Shown: positions 1 to 7,065 of the stretch, one piece after another
Numbering within the stretch: the first letter of the stretch is position 1
Layout of the letters: the number at the start of each line of letters is the position of its first letter
Assembly: GCA_020025095.1 (NCBI GenBank)
Contig: JAHHSS010000018.1
Span: 1-20,823 of the forward strand
Reading direction: 5' to 3'
Origin: Peptostreptococcus sp.
GTDB taxonomy: Bacteria; Bacillota; Clostridia; Peptostreptococcales; Peptostreptococcaceae
Length of the DNA stretch: 20,823 nt
Notes under the pieces: generated by a model
Told to the model about the DNA's origin: nothing
Databases searched by the model: none
Seen by the model: the letters and a program-made list of their open reading frames with translations, nothing else
Made by a program: the position numbers and the translations under genes

Positions 1-17
1 ATTTTTATCTGTGTTTA

Positions 18-404
18 TTAAACTTCAGCAACCCATAATCCGTGAAGATTACAATATTCATAAGCTGCTACAACTTTATCACCATCTAATAAAGCAAACT
101 CAGCGACTGGCTTGTCACTTGGAAGTAAATTTACTCTCTGAACAGTCTTTTCAGTTACAAGTGTTATAAACTTGATTGAGTGTTCTGGAGTCATTGGATG
201 TTCTACACTACCAACTTTTACTTCTACCTTATTTCCTGATACTTCAACAACAGGAACGTGCTTTTCTCCAGCTGCATCTGTAGAGTTTGCATCTAGTAAA
301 ACCATATCTTCTTCACAACATGATAATGGTCCACCGCCGTTAACTACTTTTTCTACTATATTACCACATACATTACATTTATAAAATGATACTTTCTTTG
401 CCAT
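18..404 (-). CDS. dfx: Desulfoferrodoxin (2Fe superoxide reductase)
   Basis: This 128-residue cytoplasmic protein should reduce superoxide to hydrogen peroxide without making oxygen, as anaerobes need. The N-terminal desulforedoxin-like iron site is visible as C10-x2-C13 and the adjacent pair C29-C30. The catalytic neelaredoxin-like iron site has H49, H69, H75, C118 and H121, and the E47-K48 pair next to the first histidine matches the catalytic loop of the family. Length is typical of the two-iron class. The ATG is preceded by AGGAGG at good spacing. It is the last gene of a three-gene operon behind rubrerythrin and PerR, with a 36-nt gap after perR. Peroxide made here would be consumed by the rubrerythrin. 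The terminator lies outside the window. The assignment is very secure. Confidence 0.97.
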   Translation of the reverse strand: MAKKVSFYKCNVCGNIVEKVVNGGGPLSCCEEDMVLLDANSTDAAGEKHVPVVEVSGNKVEVKVGSVEHPMTPEHSIKFITLVTEKTVQRVNLLPSDKPVAEFALLDGDKVVAAYEYCNLHGLWVAEV

Positions 405-440
405 ATCATAACCTCCTCATACATTAGTTATATAACTAAA

Positions 441-821
441 CTACTCTGAGCTGCATTCATCACAAACACCTCTCAAAATCAAATAAATCGAATTAACTTT
501 AAAATCCTTTTTCTCAGATAGATTATCTACAGCATATTCTATTTTTTTCTCTTTTATATCAAAAATTTTTCCGCACTTTTCACATATAAAATGATGATGT
601 TCTTCAGTATTTCCGTCAAACCTAACAGGATCTCCTGGAATATTTATCTTCTTAATATATCCATGTTCCTCTAGTTGGGTTAAATTCCTGTAAACAGTCC
701 CTAAACTGAGATTAGGATTATTTTCCTTCAATCTATCATAAATATTATCAGCTGTTAGGTGCTCATTGCTACTAAGAACAGTCTTTAAAATCAACTCTCT
801 CTGTCTAGAAAATTTCTTCAT
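441..821 (-). CDS. perR: PerR-type peroxide-sensing repressor (Fur family)
   Basis: This 126-residue Fur-family protein has an N-terminal winged helix (about 1-70) and a C-terminal metal-binding dimerisation domain. The structural zinc site is C80-x2-C83 plus C120-x2-C123. Aligned by eye with B. subtilis PerR, all five regulatory metal ligands are kept: H21, D69, H75, H77 and D88 correspond to H37, D85, H91, H93 and D104. That argues for PerR rather than Fur or Zur. PerR with bound Fe(II) is oxidised by peroxide at the histidines and leaves DNA. It lies between rbr and dfx, 33 nt after rbr, so it is probably autoregulated through the operator upstream of rbr. The start has AAGGGTG seven nt upstream. 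Specificity from residues alone is not proof. Confidence 0.92.
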   Translation of the reverse strand: MKKFSRQRELILKTVLSSNEHLTADNIYDRLKENNPNLSLGTVYRNLTQLEEHGYIKKINIPGDPVRFDGNTEEHHHFICEKCGKIFDIKEKKIEYAVDNLSEKKDFKVNSIYLILRGVCDECSSE

Positions 822-854
822 AACAATACACCCTTTTTTATTTTTTCAGCTTTA

Positions 855-1403
855 TTATTTCCAATTTTCTGCCTTTACTTCAAAGAAAGCCTGTGGATGC
901 TTACATACTGGACATAGCTTTGGAGCCTTCTTAGCTACATGTATGTGTCCACAGTTCTGGCACTTCCATACTACTACTTCTTCCTTTTCGAATACTCTAC
1001 CTTCTTTAAGGTTAGCTAGTAAAGTTCTATATCTTTCTTCATGAGTCTTTTCTATTGCTGCAACACCCTTGAATAGTCTAGCTAATTCAGTAAACCCTTC
1101 TTCTTCAGCATCTTTTGCAAATCCTGCATACATATCAGTCCATTCATAGTTTTCACCTTCTGCAGCAGCTAATAAGTTTTCTTCTGTAGTTCCTATTTCT
1201 CCACCTTCTAGAGCCTTGAACCATAGCTTAGCATGTTCCTTTTCATTGTCAGCAGTTTCTAATAATATATCAGCTATCTGATTATATCCTTCTTTTCTTG
1301 CCTTAGAAGCAAAGTAAGTATACTTATTTCTCGCCATTGATTCTCCAGCGAAAGCTTCCTGTAAATTCTTTTCTGTCTTTGTTCCCTTTAATTCGATACT
1401 CAT
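855..1403 (-). CDS. rbr: Rubrerythrin
   Basis: This 182-residue cytoplasmic NADH-dependent peroxidase has an N-terminal ferritin-like four-helix domain and a C-terminal rubredoxin domain. Diiron ligands are seen in E21, E54-x2-H57, the Glu-rich stretch around residue 100, and E118-x2-H121. The rubredoxin iron site is C148-x2-C151 and C164-x2-C167. Length and domain order match classical rubrerythrin, not the reversed form. It is the first gene of the rbr-perR-dfx operon, so it is expressed from the strong promoter upstream and is the likely main target of PerR. The ATG has a perfect AAGGAGGA seven nt upstream. The function pairs with superoxide reductase: dfx makes peroxide and rubrerythrin removes it. 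Confidence 0.97.
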   Translation of the reverse strand: MSIELKGTKTEKNLQEAFAGESMARNKYTYFASKARKEGYNQIADILLETADNEKEHAKLWFKALEGGEIGTTEENLLAAAEGENYEWTDMYAGFAKDAEEEGFTELARLFKGVAAIEKTHEERYRTLLANLKEGRVFEKEEVVVWKCQNCGHIHVAKKAPKLCPVCKHPQAFFEVKAENWK

Positions 1404-1442
1404 TTTAACATCCTCCTTAGATTTTAACTATCTTTTTATTTT

Positions 1443-1467
1443 AATAATAGTAACCATTACTATTATT
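1443..1467 (-). promoter_or_regulatory. Candidate PerR operator (perfect palindrome)
   Basis: The arms AATAATAGTAA (1443-1453) and TTACTATTATT (1457-1467) are exact inverted repeats around the spacer CCA. The palindrome lies just downstream of the -10 box, over the expected start of the rbr transcript, where a repressor would block elongation or initiation. Its AT-rich half-sites resemble PerR/Fur boxes, and perR is the second gene of the operon. The protein assignment is inferred from this context. Confidence 0.72.
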
Positions 1468-1477
1468 GTTAACATTA

Positions 1478-1506
1478 ATTATAGACCACACGGTCTTTCT
1501 TGTCAA
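1478..1506 (-). promoter_or_regulatory. Sigma-A promoter of rbr-perR-dfx
   Basis: The -35 box TTGACA (1501-1506) and -10 box TATAAT (1478-1483) are both perfect consensus with a 17-nt spacer. The spacer itself contains a GC-rich dyad, AGACC-acac-GGTCT at 1483-1496, which stands out in AT-rich DNA and may be a second regulatory site between the core elements. The predicted start is near 1471, giving a 5' leader of about 68 nt. Confidence 0.9.
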
Positions 1507-1937
1507 TATAAATTATTTTATAAGCTTTTATTTCAGCATCTATATATCTATCAACAAGACTTCTTCTTTTCACATTATAGATATACCCTAGCTCATACAT
1601 TTAAAACATAAAAATAATAATATTTCCTATTATTAAATTTTTTTCTAAATCATATACGCTAAACTCTTCTATTTTCAAGCTTTTCATAATATATATTAGA
1701 ATAATTTATTTTTCTATCCTATCCGTAATGGCTATGCCCCCCCCTACTAAAACTAAAAAATAATTATAAATTTTTGACATTAAGTCGAATAAATAATACA
1801 CAAAAATTGAATGAAATTTATATAGCCACTATTTATTCCTATTCTTCAAGATAATTTCGTAGTGAAATAAATACTCTACAATGCAGTATCTTCTTTTTCA
1901 ACACTATTTGACAAATAATCCAAATCAAAGATTATTT
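1507..1937. other. Non-coding AT-rich gap between rbr promoter and usp terminator
   Basis: No convincing gene is seen on either strand. The only GC-rich patch is at about 1725-1746, where a run of eight C (1737-1744) follows a small GGC-TAT-GCC dyad. A plus-strand TTGACA occurs near 1776 without a good -10 box. A small inverted repeat, AAATAATC at 1913-1920 with GATTATTT at 1930-1937, lies beside the usp terminator. No tRNA, rRNA or known riboswitch consensus was recognised. Confidence 0.5.
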
Positions 1938-1967
1938 CTAAAAAAGGACTGCTATAAAGCAGTCCTA
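1938..1967 (-). terminator. Intrinsic terminator after the UspA-family gene
   Basis: A perfect 9-bp stem, AGGACTGCT (1945-1953) with AGCAGTCCT (1958-1966), closes on a four-base loop. On the minus strand it is followed by a run of T. It starts about 13 nt after the usp stop codon. Confidence 0.9.
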
Positions 1968-1979
1968 GATCATCATAAT

Positions 1980-2390
1980 TTATTCTGGTATTATCATGAC
2001 AGTAGATGCCGTATGCTTCAATACATAAGCAGTACAAGATCCTATCATTCTAGTTAACCCTTTTTTTGTTGACTTAGTCATAACTATAATGTCATCTTCA
2101 TTTTCTTTCGCACGCTTTACTATTTCATCACCAGCATATCCAAAAGTAAAGTAAAGATTAATATTATAACCATCCATCACTTTTCTAGCCTGCTCAAGAA
2201 GTTCTCTTCCGAACTCTTCTGAATTCTTTATCTCATCACTCATGGAAATACCATCTACAAATACTAATTCCTTGACATTCATAATAGTGATTTCAATATT
2301 TTCGGGCTTGTAAATTTCTTTTATAAAATCTAAAGAATGCATACTTCTTTCTGTTCCATCAATGGGAACAAGTATTTTAGTAATTTTCAT
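1980..2390 (-). CDS. UspA-family universal stress protein
   Basis: This is a 136-residue single-domain protein of the adenine-nucleotide alpha-hydrolase-like fold. It begins with the typical strand and loop MKITKILVPIDGTERS, where the Asp after the first strand is conserved, and ends with the usual GS-x6-VL-x-H-x7-V pattern near the C-terminus. The glycines of the ATP-binding motif G-x2-G-x9-G-S/T are not all kept: the last GS is present but the earlier glycine positions read as Met and Ser, so it may not bind ATP in the usual way. I chose the ATG at 2388-2390 because GAAGGGAG lies eight nt upstream; a GTG nine nt earlier would overlap that site. It is probably a monocistronic stress gene; the target process is unknown. 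Confidence 0.88.
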   Translation of the reverse strand: MKITKILVPIDGTERSMHSLDFIKEIYKPENIEITIMNVKELVFVDGISMSDEIKNSEEFGRELLEQARKVMDGYNINLYFTFGYAGDEIVKRAKENEDDIIVMTKSTKKGLTRMIGSCTAYVLKHTASTVMIIPE

Positions 2391-2475
2391 ATATAACACT
2401 CCCTTCGCTAAAAAAGCAATTAAATCATTAATATTTACGATTAATTAAAATTATATTTTAATATTATTTACTTTT

Positions 2476-2504
2476 ATTATATAACGAATAAATATTTTAG
2501 TCAA
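2476..2504 (-). promoter_or_regulatory. Sigma-A promoter of the UspA-family gene
   Basis: TTGACT (2499-2504) and TATAAT (2476-2481) are separated by 17 nt. Just downstream, TTAAAAT (2445-2451) and ATTTTAA (2455-2461) form a 7-bp inverted repeat near the expected transcript start, a possible operator of unknown partner. Confidence 0.8.
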
Positions 2505-2538
2505 CAAATAGTCTGAATATTATTTTTTAACACAAAAT

Positions 2539-3834
2539 TTATACAGCACTTTCTTTCTTTTTATTTCCACTTATTACTAAAGCTATTACTCCACATATTA
2601 TTGATGGAAGCACCCAGTTAAATCCTAAATCTCCACCTGGTAATCCATTTATAAACTCAAGAGCAGGAACCTTAGTTGATATTACTGTCATAGCACTAAT
2701 AATGAATGCTGCTCCTGTTGCAAATTTATAAACAAGATCACTATGTATCTTATTCTTGAAAAATGCAAGAACTATAAGAACTATTGAAGGCGGATAAACT
2801 ATAGAAAGTATTGGATTTGCAAATTTAACAAGTCCTGTAACTCCCATTGTTGCAACTATAGTAGCAAATATACATATGAAAAGAACAAACTTTGAATAGC
2901 TTATCTTTTCCTTTGACATCATTGTAAGGTACTCTGCTGTTGCAGATGTAAGTCCAATTGATGTTGTAAGGCAAGCAAGTGAAACTGCTACTGCAAGTAT
3001 CGACTTACCAACATTACCAAGTAATCCTTGAGTTATATTAACTATTACCTTTGACTGCTGTATATCCATACTATATACACCTGATACTGTTGCACCTAGA
3101 TATGTTAATCCTCCATATATAAGACCTAAGCCTACACAAGCTATCAAACCTGCTTTTACAAGAACCTTAACCTGTTCCTTTGGCTCAGTATAACCTTTAT
3201 TCATAAGTGTAAGCATAAGTACAGAACCAACTGCTATTGAAACGAAACAGTCCATTGTCTGATAACCATCTGCTATACCTCTTTTAAATATACCGTCTAT
3301 CATCGGTTGTGAAATCGGTTGTCCTAAAGGACTTATTATTCCTTTTATAATTATTACAGAAAGAGCAATTATAAGGAATGGTGTAAGCACCTGTCCAACT
3401 ATGTCTATAACCTTTGACGGTCTAACTGTTAAGAAGAAAGTCAGTGCAAAGAATATTACTACAACCACTACTATTGGAACATTATTTCCTAACAATGGTG
3501 TAATACCCATTTCGTATGTTGTAGCCCCTGTTCTTGGTATTATGATTAGCGGACCAACACACATTATATCTACAAAACTTAAAATAATTGCAGGAATTCT
3601 TCCAATTCTTCCAAACAGCTCCATTATTTTACCTTGACACAAAGCTATGGCGATTACCGCTAATAATGCAAGACCTGCGTCAGAAAATGTAAATCCAGCA
3701 AAAGCCGTGAACCAATCTGGCCCTGATATTATACCTAAATACGGTGGAAATATAAGATTTCCTGCTCCAAAGAACATTGCGAATAGTGCGAAACCAAATA
3801 CAAATATATCTTTCATACTATTTTTTTTACTCAT
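2539..3834 (-). CDS. brnQ: Branched-chain amino acid:cation symporter
   Basis: This 431-residue integral membrane protein belongs to the BrnQ/LIVCS family, which imports leucine, isoleucine and valine with sodium or protons. The signature N-terminus is clear: helix 1 with GFALFAMFFGAGNLIFPP, followed by about eleven further hydrophobic segments to the end, giving the expected twelve. Length matches the family. The ATG has AAGGAGG about 12 nt upstream, slightly long but the only good site; an internal Met at residue 7 has none. It stands alone behind its own promoter, and no clear intrinsic terminator follows, so some readthrough into the UspA-family gene is possible. No T-box leader fits in the short 5' leader. 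The assignment is secure at family level. Confidence 0.95.
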   Translation of the reverse strand: MSKKNSMKDIFVFGFALFAMFFGAGNLIFPPYLGIISGPDWFTAFAGFTFSDAGLALLAVIAIALCQGKIMELFGRIGRIPAIILSFVDIMCVGPLIIIPRTGATTYEMGITPLLGNNVPIVVVVVIFFALTFFLTVRPSKVIDIVGQVLTPFLIIALSVIIIKGIISPLGQPISQPMIDGIFKRGIADGYQTMDCFVSIAVGSVLMLTLMNKGYTEPKEQVKVLVKAGLIACVGLGLIYGGLTYLGATVSGVYSMDIQQSKVIVNITQGLLGNVGKSILAVAVSLACLTTSIGLTSATAEYLTMMSKEKISYSKFVLFICIFATIVATMGVTGLVKFANPILSIVYPPSIVLIVLAFFKNKIHSDLVYKFATGAAFIISAMTVISTKVPALEFINGLPGGDLGFNWVLPSIICGVIALVISGNKKKESAV

Positions 3835-3862
3835 AATTATTTCTTTCCTCCTTAATTTTTTT

Positions 3863-3875
3863 TCGTTTAAAACGA
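3863..3875 (-). promoter_or_regulatory. Palindrome in the brnQ leader
   Basis: TCGTTT and AAACGA flank a single A, forming a 13-nt dyad between the transcript start and the ribosome binding site. It could be an operator for an amino-acid-responsive regulator. The partner is unknown. Confidence 0.4.
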
Positions 3876-3917
3876 TAAAAAGAATAATTACTATTCATTT
3901 TTTTAACTCTTGTATCT

Positions 3918-3946
3918 ATTATAAGTTTATATAATAAAGCTGTCAA
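3918..3946 (-). promoter_or_regulatory. Sigma-A promoter of brnQ
   Basis: The -35 box TTGACA (3941-3946) and -10 box TATAAT (3918-3923) are perfect consensus with a 17-nt spacer. The leader to the brnQ start is about 75 nt. Confidence 0.9.
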
Positions 3947-3956
3947 GGTTATTATA

Positions 3957-4000
3957 TTGTATATACAACCATTTTGTTATTTTATAGATATTCTATAAAA
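3957..4000. promoter_or_regulatory. Two palindromes upstream of the brnQ promoter
   Basis: The 12-base self-complementary TTGTATATACAA lies at 3957-3968, about ten bases upstream of the -35 box. TTTTATAGA (3980-3988) with TCTATAAAA (3992-4000) forms a second dyad with a 3-nt spacer. Their spacing suits activator or repressor sites. No regulator can be named from the sequence. Confidence 0.35.
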
Positions 4001-4141
4001 CTAAAGTTTAAGTTGAATTTTTTCTTATATTATTAAATCTCTTTCTCTTTTAAAAAACTTTTTATTAGTTTCATTTCTATTATACCTCTTATTAGAAAAC
4101 ACTTTCCTTTTAAATATATTGAATACTTTTGAAAACGTTAT

Positions 4142-4186
4142 CTCAAGCTAATCTTCCCTATTTAAAGGCTTTGAGCTATTTTTTTT
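4142..4186 (+). terminator. Possible plus-strand terminator with no gene in front
   Basis: CTCAAGC (4142-4148) can pair with GCTTTGAG (4168-4175), with one bulged base, and is followed after three bases by eight T (4179-4186) on the plus strand. No plus-strand gene precedes it, so it is either chance or the end of an unannotated small RNA. Confidence 0.3.
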
Positions 4187-4351
4187 GAAAGTTTTTATTC
4201 ATTATTCATTATTTTCTAATTGTTTTATTTTTATCATTTTTTCTGAACCTTTTTTACACTTTTTATGTATCTCAGATGATTTTTAAAAAGATTGTATCTT
4301 ATTTTTTTTGTGCTTTTTTATTTTTTCTAGTATATTTTTAGGTCAAAGAAA

Positions 4352-4429
4352 AAAGACACCATCTTACTTTTTTATACGAAAAATCTTCTTTCTTAAAATT
4401 TTTCTTCTAAAAAAATATCTGGTATCTTT
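4352..4429 (-). terminator. 78-bp imperfect palindrome, possible terminator of the C39 gene
   Basis: On the minus strand AAAGATACCA pairs with TGGTGTCTTT with one G-U pair, and inner blocks TTTTTTA and GAAAAAT also match their partners across a short central loop. T-rich sequence follows on both sides, so termination in either direction is possible. It lies about 100 nt past the C39 gene stop. Confidence 0.5.
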
Positions 4430-4463
4430 CTTTATTTTAATATTTATTCAATAGCTCATTATC

Positions 4464-4492
4464 ATATTCTAAATTATATTGATTTAGAATAT
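4464..4492. repeat. 11-bp perfect inverted repeat after the C39 gene
   Basis: ATATTCTAAAT (4464-4474) and ATTTAGAATAT (4482-4492) form a stem with a 7-nt loop about 36 nt past the stop codon. No T-run follows on the minus strand, so it is not a classical terminator. It may protect the 3' end of the transcript. Confidence 0.4.
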
Positions 4493-4528
4493 AATTTTAT
4501 ACCTATATTAAGCGTGCTTATAGTTAGG

Positions 4529-6493
4529 TTAGTCTATATCCTGAATTATACTTGGATCATCAGAGCTTCCACTTGAGTTATTTGAGTTTGAAGAATTACT
4601 CTGAGATTCATTTGTATTATTTGTTTCATTGTTATTATTTGAATTATCTTCAGTGTTGAAAGAACCAATTGGACCTATCGCCCATATCTTTCTAATCTGA
4701 TTTTTCAACTCATCATATGACCAGCTTTTATTTGTATTCACTATACTGTTAGGATCATTTATCAAAAAGTCGCCATTCTTATTATATCCTTTTATAACTA
4801 TTATATGACCTCTTTGAGTAAAAATTCCTGGCTCAACACTTACCAATAATATTTGACCATTATCTAGAGCTCTCTTCATCTTAGCTTCTACTGGTACTAC
4901 ATCTCTAGATTCAAGACCGTATTTTTTAAGACCTGTTTCAAATAGCTTCCAACTTGTGAAATTGTCTTTAGAAACATATCCATTGTCTTGACTATATTTA
5001 GCCACTTTGTATGGGTTGATATCTGCATTTTTATCAAAATGCTTAATTACCATTGCAAGTGATGTAGGACCACATCCAGTAAGACCTATCATTTCTTTGC
5101 CATATGGTCTATAACCCCATCTTCTATCCCACTGAAGAAATAGTGGTACATCACCATCAACATAATAACTTGATGTAATTCCAGATCTTATAGGTTTTTC
5201 ATTGTATTTATCCTTATCTTTGTAACTATATACAAAATCAACTATTTCATGATTTGTAATCAACTGATCTATTAGTTCTTCAGGATATGAAGTAATATTT
5301 TCCACTATATAATCAAGTCTTTTCGCTTCATCTGCATTTAACTTATCTCTGATAGCCTCAAGCTTTCTTTTTTTGTCTTCTATTGTATCTTTCTTCTTCT
5401 CTTTTGGCTTAGTTTCTTTTTTAGGAGTTGTTACAGAAACACTTTCTTTTGGTTTACTAGTCTTACTATTTAATTTTTCAACGCCTGCTGCAATTGCTAA
5501 AATAGCAATAATCATCGCTACTAATACAATTATAAGCTTTTTATAGTTTATTTTTATCTGTTTCTTATTTCTATTCGAATTTTCTTTCTTCCTATTGCTC
5601 CTACTTAGATTTTCTTTTCTTTTCGGCGAAGAAGTTCTTCTATTTTCACCTAAAGTTGAATCTTTTAGCTTTAAAATTTCTTCTATTTCTCTTTCTCTTG
5701 CCTTTGATTTTTCTTCTGCCTTTTCTACTTCTAAAATCGAAGTTTTATCTTCAATATAAGCATTTTCATCTTCTTCAGCTTTTATTATCTTTGTTTTTGA
5801 ATCGTCACTTTGCTTTGAAACACTCAATTTGTCTTTGTTTTCTTTTGCTATATCTTTTTTGTTTTTTTCCTTCTTTGGAGTAATTTTTTCGAAATCAGAA
5901 TATTCCTTGTATATTTCTACTTTCGACTTATCCATCTGTGCTCTTTCTCTTGCTTTTTGTCTTATAAACTCATCTTCATCTATCATATATTCGTTGATAT
6001 TTGCATCTTTAATATTATTGTTTGCAACAGACGAATTAATATTTTCCTCAAAGGAAGGCATGTTTAGCTCAAAATCTTCTCTTTCTTGTCCGTCATATAA
6101 TTTAAAATCATCAAGCTCTTTATTCTTTGCATCCTGCTTTTGTTTTTTAAGCATTTCAATGCTTTCTTGCTTATCAAACTGATTTTTCTTTGCACTCTCA
6201 GTTACAGGAGACGATTTTCTAGTCGCTAATTTCTTTGTGTTTTTAGCGGCCTGTCTTCTTTTTTTAGCATTAAGTTCCGCTTCTTTAGCTGATATTGTTC
6301 TCACAACAAGCTCTTCAGAGCCTTCATTATTTTCTTCTCCATTTTCTTTTTCATGGATTTTACTTAAAGTATTAGATTTATATATTTCTTCTTTTTCACT
6401 TAAATCTTGAAATATATTGGCATATTTATTATCTGCCTTTTTATTATTTCCTTTATAAGTATATTTTGTGTTCTTTTTGCTACCCGAAGCCAT
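4529..6493 (-). CDS. Membrane-anchored protein with external C39-like cysteine peptidase domain
   Basis: The 654 residues show three zones. Residues 1-317 are highly charged, Lys/Glu-rich and low in complexity, with no signal peptide, so cytoplasmic and probably coiled or disordered. Residues 318-338 are a single hydrophobic helix preceded by a basic stretch, giving an N-in, C-out orientation. A Lys-rich linker (about 344-380) leads to a peptidase_C39_2-like domain at about 445-612, with candidate catalytic C474 in GCGPTSLAM, H563 in RGHIIVIKG, and D580 in INDPNS. The tail (612-647) is Asn/Ser-rich. The start has AAAGGGGG six to seven nt upstream. Unlike bacteriocin-exporting C39 domains, it has no ABC transporter. 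The substrate is unknown; a wall or surface role is inferred from topology. Confidence 0.85.
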   Translation of the reverse strand: MASGSKKNTKYTYKGNNKKADNKYANIFQDLSEKEEIYKSNTLSKIHEKENGEENNEGSEELVVRTISAKEAELNAKKRRQAAKNTKKLATRKSSPVTESAKKNQFDKQESIEMLKKQKQDAKNKELDDFKLYDGQEREDFELNMPSFEENINSSVANNNIKDANINEYMIDEDEFIRQKARERAQMDKSKVEIYKEYSDFEKITPKKEKNKKDIAKENKDKLSVSKQSDDSKTKIIKAEEDENAYIEDKTSILEVEKAEEKSKAREREIEEILKLKDSTLGENRRTSSPKRKENLSRSNRKKENSNRNKKQIKINYKKLIIVLVAMIIAILAIAAGVEKLNSKTSKPKESVSVTTPKKETKPKEKKKDTIEDKKRKLEAIRDKLNADEAKRLDYIVENITSYPEELIDQLITNHEIVDFVYSYKDKDKYNEKPIRSGITSSYYVDGDVPLFLQWDRRWGYRPYGKEMIGLTGCGPTSLAMVIKHFDKNADINPYKVAKYSQDNGYVSKDNFTSWKLFETGLKKYGLESRDVVPVEAKMKRALDNGQILLVSVEPGIFTQRGHIIVIKGYNKNGDFLINDPNSIVNTNKSWSYDELKNQIRKIWAIGPIGSFNTEDNSNNNNETNNTNESQSNSSNSNNSSGSSDDPSIIQDID

Positions 6494-6530
6494 ACTTTGC
6501 CCCCTTTCTCAAATAGAGTATTCCCTACTA

Positions 6531-6559
6531 ATAATATCACAAAACCTCTCTTTTGTCAT
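6531..6559 (-). promoter_or_regulatory. Sigma-A promoter of the C39 peptidase gene
   Basis: ATGACA (6554-6559) and TATTAT (6531-6536) each differ from consensus at one base and are 17 nt apart. They lie directly after the terminator of the Rrf2-family gene. Confidence 0.7.
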
Positions 6560-6562
6560 TTT

Positions 6563-6601
6563 AAAAAATAAAAAATAGAAGCCTTTGAACTTCTATTTTT
6601 T
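6563..6601 (-). terminator. Intrinsic terminator after the Rrf2-family gene
   Basis: A perfect 12-bp stem, AAAAAATAGAAG (6570-6581) with CTTCTATTTTTT (6590-6601), has an 8-nt loop and T-rich sequence beyond it on the minus strand. It begins about 32 nt after the stop codon. Confidence 0.88.
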
Positions 6602-6633
6602 TATTTCATTTTATTTCCTTTTTCACTATAATT

Positions 6634-7065
6634 CTAACCATTTTCTTTCCTTTTCTTTATATCACGTAATTTATTTTCAACCGCATCTAAAGTAATCAGT
6701 TCAAGCAACTTCACAACCTCTTCATTTAAGTCGGAAAATAATTCATCTACATATTCTGACATACCACTTGCTATTAAGCAGTTTGACTCTATATCACCCG
6801 AATGCCATTTAGATTCTATAATATGTACTCCTATGGCTTCGTATATTTGCCTAAGATTTATATCTTTGCCATCTCTTGAAATCATATAACCGCCATTTAC
6901 GCCTGCCTTAGTAACTACTAAGCCACTTTTTTTACACTTAGCCATTACCTTTCTTATTCTAACAGGATTAGTGCATAAATTCTCTGAAAGTTCTTCGCTC
7001 GACCTTGATTTCTTATCGTGAGCCAAAAATACTAATACGTGAATCGCAATTATAAATTCACTCAT
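6634..7065 (-). CDS. Rrf2-family transcriptional regulator (YwnA-like)
   Basis: This 143-residue protein has the N-terminal winged helix of Rrf2 regulators: MSEFIIAIHVLVFLAHD, then ENLCTNPVRIRKVMAKCKKS and the wing GLVVTKAGVNGGYMI, then the long dimerisation helix. I chose the ATG at 7063-7065, which has AAAGGAG seven nt upstream; an upstream in-frame Met adds 28 residues that do not resemble the family. IscR and NsrR bind an iron-sulfur cluster through three clustered cysteines after the wing; here only C96 is in that region, so cluster binding as in those proteins is unlikely. It resembles the cluster-free YwnA type. It is monocistronic and its targets are not evident; it may regulate itself or its neighbours. 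Confidence 0.88.
   Translation of the reverse strand: MSEFIIAIHVLVFLAHDKKSRSSEELSENLCTNPVRIRKVMAKCKKSGLVVTKAGVNGGYMISRDGKDINLRQIYEAIGVHIIESKWHSGDIESNCLIASGMSEYVDELFSDLNEEVVKLLELITLDAVENKLRDIKKRKENG

Larger units (their letters stand above)
4001..4528. other. Long T-rich gap without a recognisable gene
   Basis: More than 500 bases hold no supported coding region. The plus strand is strongly T-rich. The content is mostly hairpins, described separately: one with a T-run on the plus strand near 4142-4186, a 78-bp imperfect palindrome at 4352-4429, and an 11-bp stem at 4464-4492 just after the peptidase gene. The region could be the 3' untranslated region of the upstream gene, a small RNA locus, or decayed sequence. 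Confidence 0.5.

Noticed and set aside
3835..3917. T-box leader upstream of brnQ
   Set aside because: The 5' leader from the consensus promoter is only about 75 nt and shows no T-box sequence or terminator.
4190..4220. ATTCATT tandem direct repeats in the T-rich gap
   Set aside because: Only two to three short imperfect copies, as expected by chance in such AT-rich sequence.
5656..6182. Plus-strand open frames opposite the C39 protein gene
   Set aside because: They are Leu/Phe/Ser-rich mirror images of the Lys/Glu-rich coding strand, with no ribosome binding sites and no family resemblance.
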